Positions 6,880 to 8,546 of a stretch of DNA of 8,546 nucleotides are shown in pieces. Numbering within the stretch: the first letter of the stretch is position 1; each line of letters begins with the position of its first letter. This DNA is from Bacteroidota bacterium (GTDB taxonomy: Bacteria; Bacteroidota; Kryptoniia; Kryptoniales; JAKASW01): NCBI GenBank assembly GCA_021796055.1, contig JAJYOS010000233.1, positions 1 through 8,546 on the forward strand, written 5' to 3'. A program made the translations under genes and the position numbers. Below the pieces are notes generated by a model, which was given only the letters and a program-made list of their open reading frames with translations, had not been told where the DNA came from and did no database searches.

Positions 6880-7011
6880 GGAGCAACGTAACCCCTCACT
6901 TATGGTTTCTCGCCAAGCCGCTCGCAAAGCGAACCGCTCGTCAACATTTCTTTGCGTTCTTGGCGCCTTTGCGAGAGAAATAACCCTTTCAGTGAGGCAT
7001 TACGGAGCAAC
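6880..7011. repeat. 8-bp target-site duplications flanking the miniature element
   Basis: GGAGCAAC occurs at 6880-6887 and again at 7004-7011, immediately outside the two ends of the element. The bases next to each copy differ (T against C before, G against T after), so the duplication is exactly 8 bp. The original permease codons (tgg agc aac ttc) are restored when one copy and the element are removed. Confidence 0.9.
6888..7003. mobile_element. 116-bp MITE-like element with GTAA termini (possibly IS66-mobilised)
   Basis: The ends are inverted repeats: GTAACCCCTCACT reading in from 6888 and GTAATGCCTCACT reading in from 7003 on the other strand, 11 of 13 identical. Inside lies a second, imperfect palindrome. 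It runs from TTTCTC at 6906 to GAGAAA at 6975-6980 and contains CGCAAAG-type quasi-repeats, for example CTCGCAAAGCG at 6921-6931 facing TTTGCG at 6951-6956. There is no room for a transposase, so it must have moved in trans. Termini beginning GTAA together with 8-bp target duplications are, from memory, characteristic of IS66-family elements, which makes that family the best guess for the helper. The element has landed in the permease gene, shifting its frame and adding in-frame residues such as AKPLAKRTARQ to the broken ORF. Confidence 0.85.
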
Positions 7012-7302
7012 TTCCTTTGGCCGTTGATCGTGTTGCGAGACAGCAGTAAATTCACTCTGCCTGTCGGGCTCAGTTATCTCATTGGTACTTTTTCAGCAAA
7101 CTACAAATTCGTCGCTGCAGGAGCCGTCATCTCGATAATTCCTGTCTTGATTGTCTTCCTGCTGATGCAGAAATACTTCATCGAGGGACTTCTCTCAGGG
7201 AGCGTAAAAGGATGAGTTCAGAAGTGAGCCCATTATGGTCACGGAGTCAGACAGTAATAGAGATGCTTTTAGAATATTTTGAGGCACGTTTGGCCCTTTT
7301 GC

Positions 7303-7331
7303 TTGACAAGAGAAAGGAATTAGGTTAAATT
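7303..7331 (+). promoter_or_regulatory. Promoter of the ROK regulator gene
   Basis: TTGACA (7303-7308), 17 bp, then TAAATT (7326-7331). The element positions and the distance to the operator are the same as in the copy at 2091. The spacer sequence is mostly different, so only the functional parts are conserved. The start of transcription is expected inside the operator, which leaves a leader of about 120 bases before the ROK start codon. Bases 7216-7302 show no recognisable feature. Confidence 0.7.
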
Positions 7332-7332
7332 T

Positions 7333-7353
7333 AGTTCGTTGACCGAACAAACC
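7333..7353 (+). promoter_or_regulatory. Operator copy 2, probable ROK autoregulation site
   Basis: The arms AGTTCGTT (7333-7340) and AACAAACC (7346-7353) pair at 6 of 8 positions around GACCG. Copies 1 and 2 share 28 of 32 bases from the -10 box to the end of the operator flank (2113-2144 against 7325-7356). Its place between the promoter and the ROK gene suggests the regulator represses its own synthesis. Confidence 0.7.
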
Positions 7354-7458
7354 AACATGTGCAGGAGGTGCCCATTTTCTTGCATTTTGTGAGTTCCTTT
7401 GCGGTTGGTTTAGAAGATGCTTTCAATGAAGGTCGTTCTTAATAGGTGAGAGCGGATT

Positions 7459-8546
7459 ATGTGGGATTTTTTTAGTGAACGAATGAGGAACATCGGAGAA
7501 CCAAATGCGGTGAGAGTTCTCCGCTACGTGAGGGAACGCGGGGTTACTTCTCAGGTAGAAATCGCGAGAAACTGCGGCTTATCCAAGGCAGGCGTCTCGG
7601 AAGTTGTTCAGAAGCTCATATCCAGCGGCTTCATACGGGAAATAGGCATGTCTTCTTCCACGAAGAACGGCGGCCGCCGGCGCGTGCTGATTGAATTCAA
7701 CGCATCCTCCGGGCTCGTGATCGGGATAGATATAAAAATCTCTTCGGCGAGAGTGGCACTGTCCGACCTTAACGCGACAATAATTTCGAAGACTGAAGTG
7801 ACTTTCAGAAAAGGGGCTCGACCTTCCGAGGCGCTGCCGAAGCTTATCCTGGCGGTCGAGGATCTTCTGAAGAAGAAGCCGGCGGAGTCAGGTGCCATGA
7901 TTGGAATCGGGATAGGCGTTCCGGGCGTGATAGACTATGAGACCGGTACACTGCTGATCGCAGATACGTTGCGTGGGTGGGATGGCATAAGTCTCAGGGA
8001 TGTGTTCGAATCGCACTTCAAAGTTCCTGCGTATGTCGAGAACGATGTGAAGTCGATGACAATAGCCGAATATCTGCTTGGCATCGCTAAGGGAGTACGC
8101 GACTTTGTCCTGATCTGGATGGGAAACGGGGTCGGGGCAGGTATTATGGTCGATGGCAGGCTGCTGAGAGGAGCCAGTTCGAGTGCCGGTGAAATAGGTT
8201 ACAATGAACTCGGGTTCCTTGTCTCAAACGAGAAGGAGTACCCCCTACTCTATTCCGGCCAGAAAGACTTCGGAGATATTTTGTCGGAAGATTCAATAAT
8301 TGATGCTTATCAAAGGGCGTCAGGAAGTCCGGATACGGCAGCAATCACCTTCGATCGGATTCTTGAAAAAGCTTCAACGGGAGATGTGGTTGCCTCGAAA
8401 ATTTTTAATGAGATGAGCAGACTGATCGGTACGATAGGGATCATTTTAGCAAACACGATCAACCCGGAGATGATTGTTTTGGGGGGCGCGGTTGTCGATT
8501 CGAACCTTCAGTTGCTGGATGAGGTAACTGTCCAGCGGAATCCATG
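7459..8546 (+). CDS. ROK-family transcriptional repressor (3' end outside window)
   Basis: The visible 362 residues cover most of a protein usually 380-410 long. Residues 15-63 are a winged helix-turn-helix: QVEIARNCGLSKAGVSEVV is the helix pair and a wing containing GGRR follows near 73. The ROK sugar-kinase-like domain comes next: IGIDIKISSARVAL (phosphate-binding strand), IGIGIGVPGVID, the sugar-contact region YVENDVKSM, GNGVGAGIMVDG at 222-233 and AGEIGY at 243-248. In Mlc/NagC and sugar kinases the last motif is GEIGH and a cysteine zinc cluster follows. Here the His is Tyr248 and no such cysteines are seen, so the zinc site is absent. It should bind a sugar or sugar phosphate and release DNA. 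An AGGTGAG 8 bases before the ATG supports the start. An operator in its own promoter and a twin upstream of the secreted operon point to its targets; the inducer is unknown. Confidence 0.9.
   Translation, partial: MWDFFSERMRNIGEPNAVRVLRYVRERGVTSQVEIARNCGLSKAGVSEVVQKLISSGFIREIGMSSSTKNGGRRRVLIEFNASSGLVIGIDIKISSARVALSDLNATIISKTEVTFRKGARPSEALPKLILAVEDLLKKKPAESGAMIGIGIGVPGVIDYETGTLLIADTLRGWDGISLRDVFESHFKVPAYVENDVKSMTIAEYLLGIAKGVRDFVLIWMGNGVGAGIMVDGRLLRGASSSAGEIGYNELGFLVSNEKEYPLLYSGQKDFGDILSEDSIIDAYQRASGSPDTAAITFDRILEKASTGDVVASKIFNEMSRLIGTIGIILANTINPEMIVLGGAVVDSNLQLLDEVTVQRNP

Larger units (their letters stand above)
6711..7215 (+). pseudogene. Remnant of MalG-type sugar ABC permease, interrupted by a miniature element
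   Basis: Fused in frame to the binding-protein remnant is the C-terminal part of an inner-membrane MalG-type permease. It has YLMRQFFKSVPKDIEGAAAIDG, then CSPLRVWWNVLMPLSKPA, which is the cytoplasmic EAA loop that docks to the ATPase, followed by a membrane segment ending SWSN at 6887. The usual Glu of the EAA motif appears to be Gly (codon 6768-6770), another sign of decay. The frame is then broken by the element at 6888-7003, and the permease resumes at 7012 in another frame with FLWPLIVLRDSSKFTLPVGL and its last two membrane segments, ending GLLSGSVKG at 7215. Removing 124 bases (the element plus one 8-bp duplication) rejoins SWSN to FLWPL in frame. The N-terminal half of this permease and the whole partner MalF-type permease are missing. 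The 3' piece could be read from a TTG at 6952, but it is not an independent gene. Confidence 0.85.

Noticed and set aside
6952..7215. Separate 87-codon gene from a TTG start with membrane segments
   Set aside because: Its first 20 codons are the end of the mobile element and the duplicated target; the rest is the displaced C-terminus of the permease.

Overview
The window looks like chromosomal DNA from a bacterium of the FCB (Fibrobacterota-Chlorobiota-Bacteroidota) lineage, possibly an Ignavibacteria- or Kryptonia-like group. The main evidence is that two secreted proteins end in a type A sorting domain of the type IX secretion system, each opening with the QNYPNPFNP motif typical of these phyla. 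All genes are on the + strand. There is no tRNA, rRNA or CRISPR array that I can see.

Layout. (1) 1-897 is the 3' part of a glycoside-hydrolase-like TIM-barrel gene (GHL10-like) that begins outside the window. (2) 898-1137 is intergenic and holds a large imperfect palindrome of about 120 bp. (3) 1138-1980 encodes a secreted esterase D-type alpha/beta hydrolase. (4) 1981-2308 has no gene; it holds a strong-looking promoter, an operator and a G-quadruplex-type G-rich tract just upstream of a good ribosome binding site. (5) 2309-3718 encodes a secreted beta-propeller-like protein of unknown function, and 3715-6258 encodes a secreted multidomain GHL10 protein. (6) 6255-7215 is the wreck of a sugar ABC transporter operon: pieces of a lipoprotein solute-binding protein joined in frame to the C-terminal part of a MalG-type permease. 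The permease is itself split by a 116-bp miniature inverted-repeat element with 8-bp target duplications. (7) 7216-7458 holds a second copy of the promoter-operator module. (8) 7459 to the end encodes a ROK-family repressor, cut off by the window edge.

How it fits together. The propeller gene, the GHL10 gene and the start of the old transporter are chained by 4-bp ATGA overlaps, so they were probably one translationally coupled operon. That operon and the ROK gene carry the same promoter-operator module: TTGACA, 17 bp, TAAnTT, then an inverted repeat GTTyGTT-N5-AACrAAC over the expected transcription start. The arms and spacing resemble, from memory, the xylO operator of XylR-type ROK repressors. 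The simplest reading is a small sugar-responsive regulon in which the ROK protein represses itself and a glycan-degrading secreted operon. The uptake transporter of that regulon has been lost by deletion and by insertion of a mobile element, while the regulator, operators and secreted enzymes remain.
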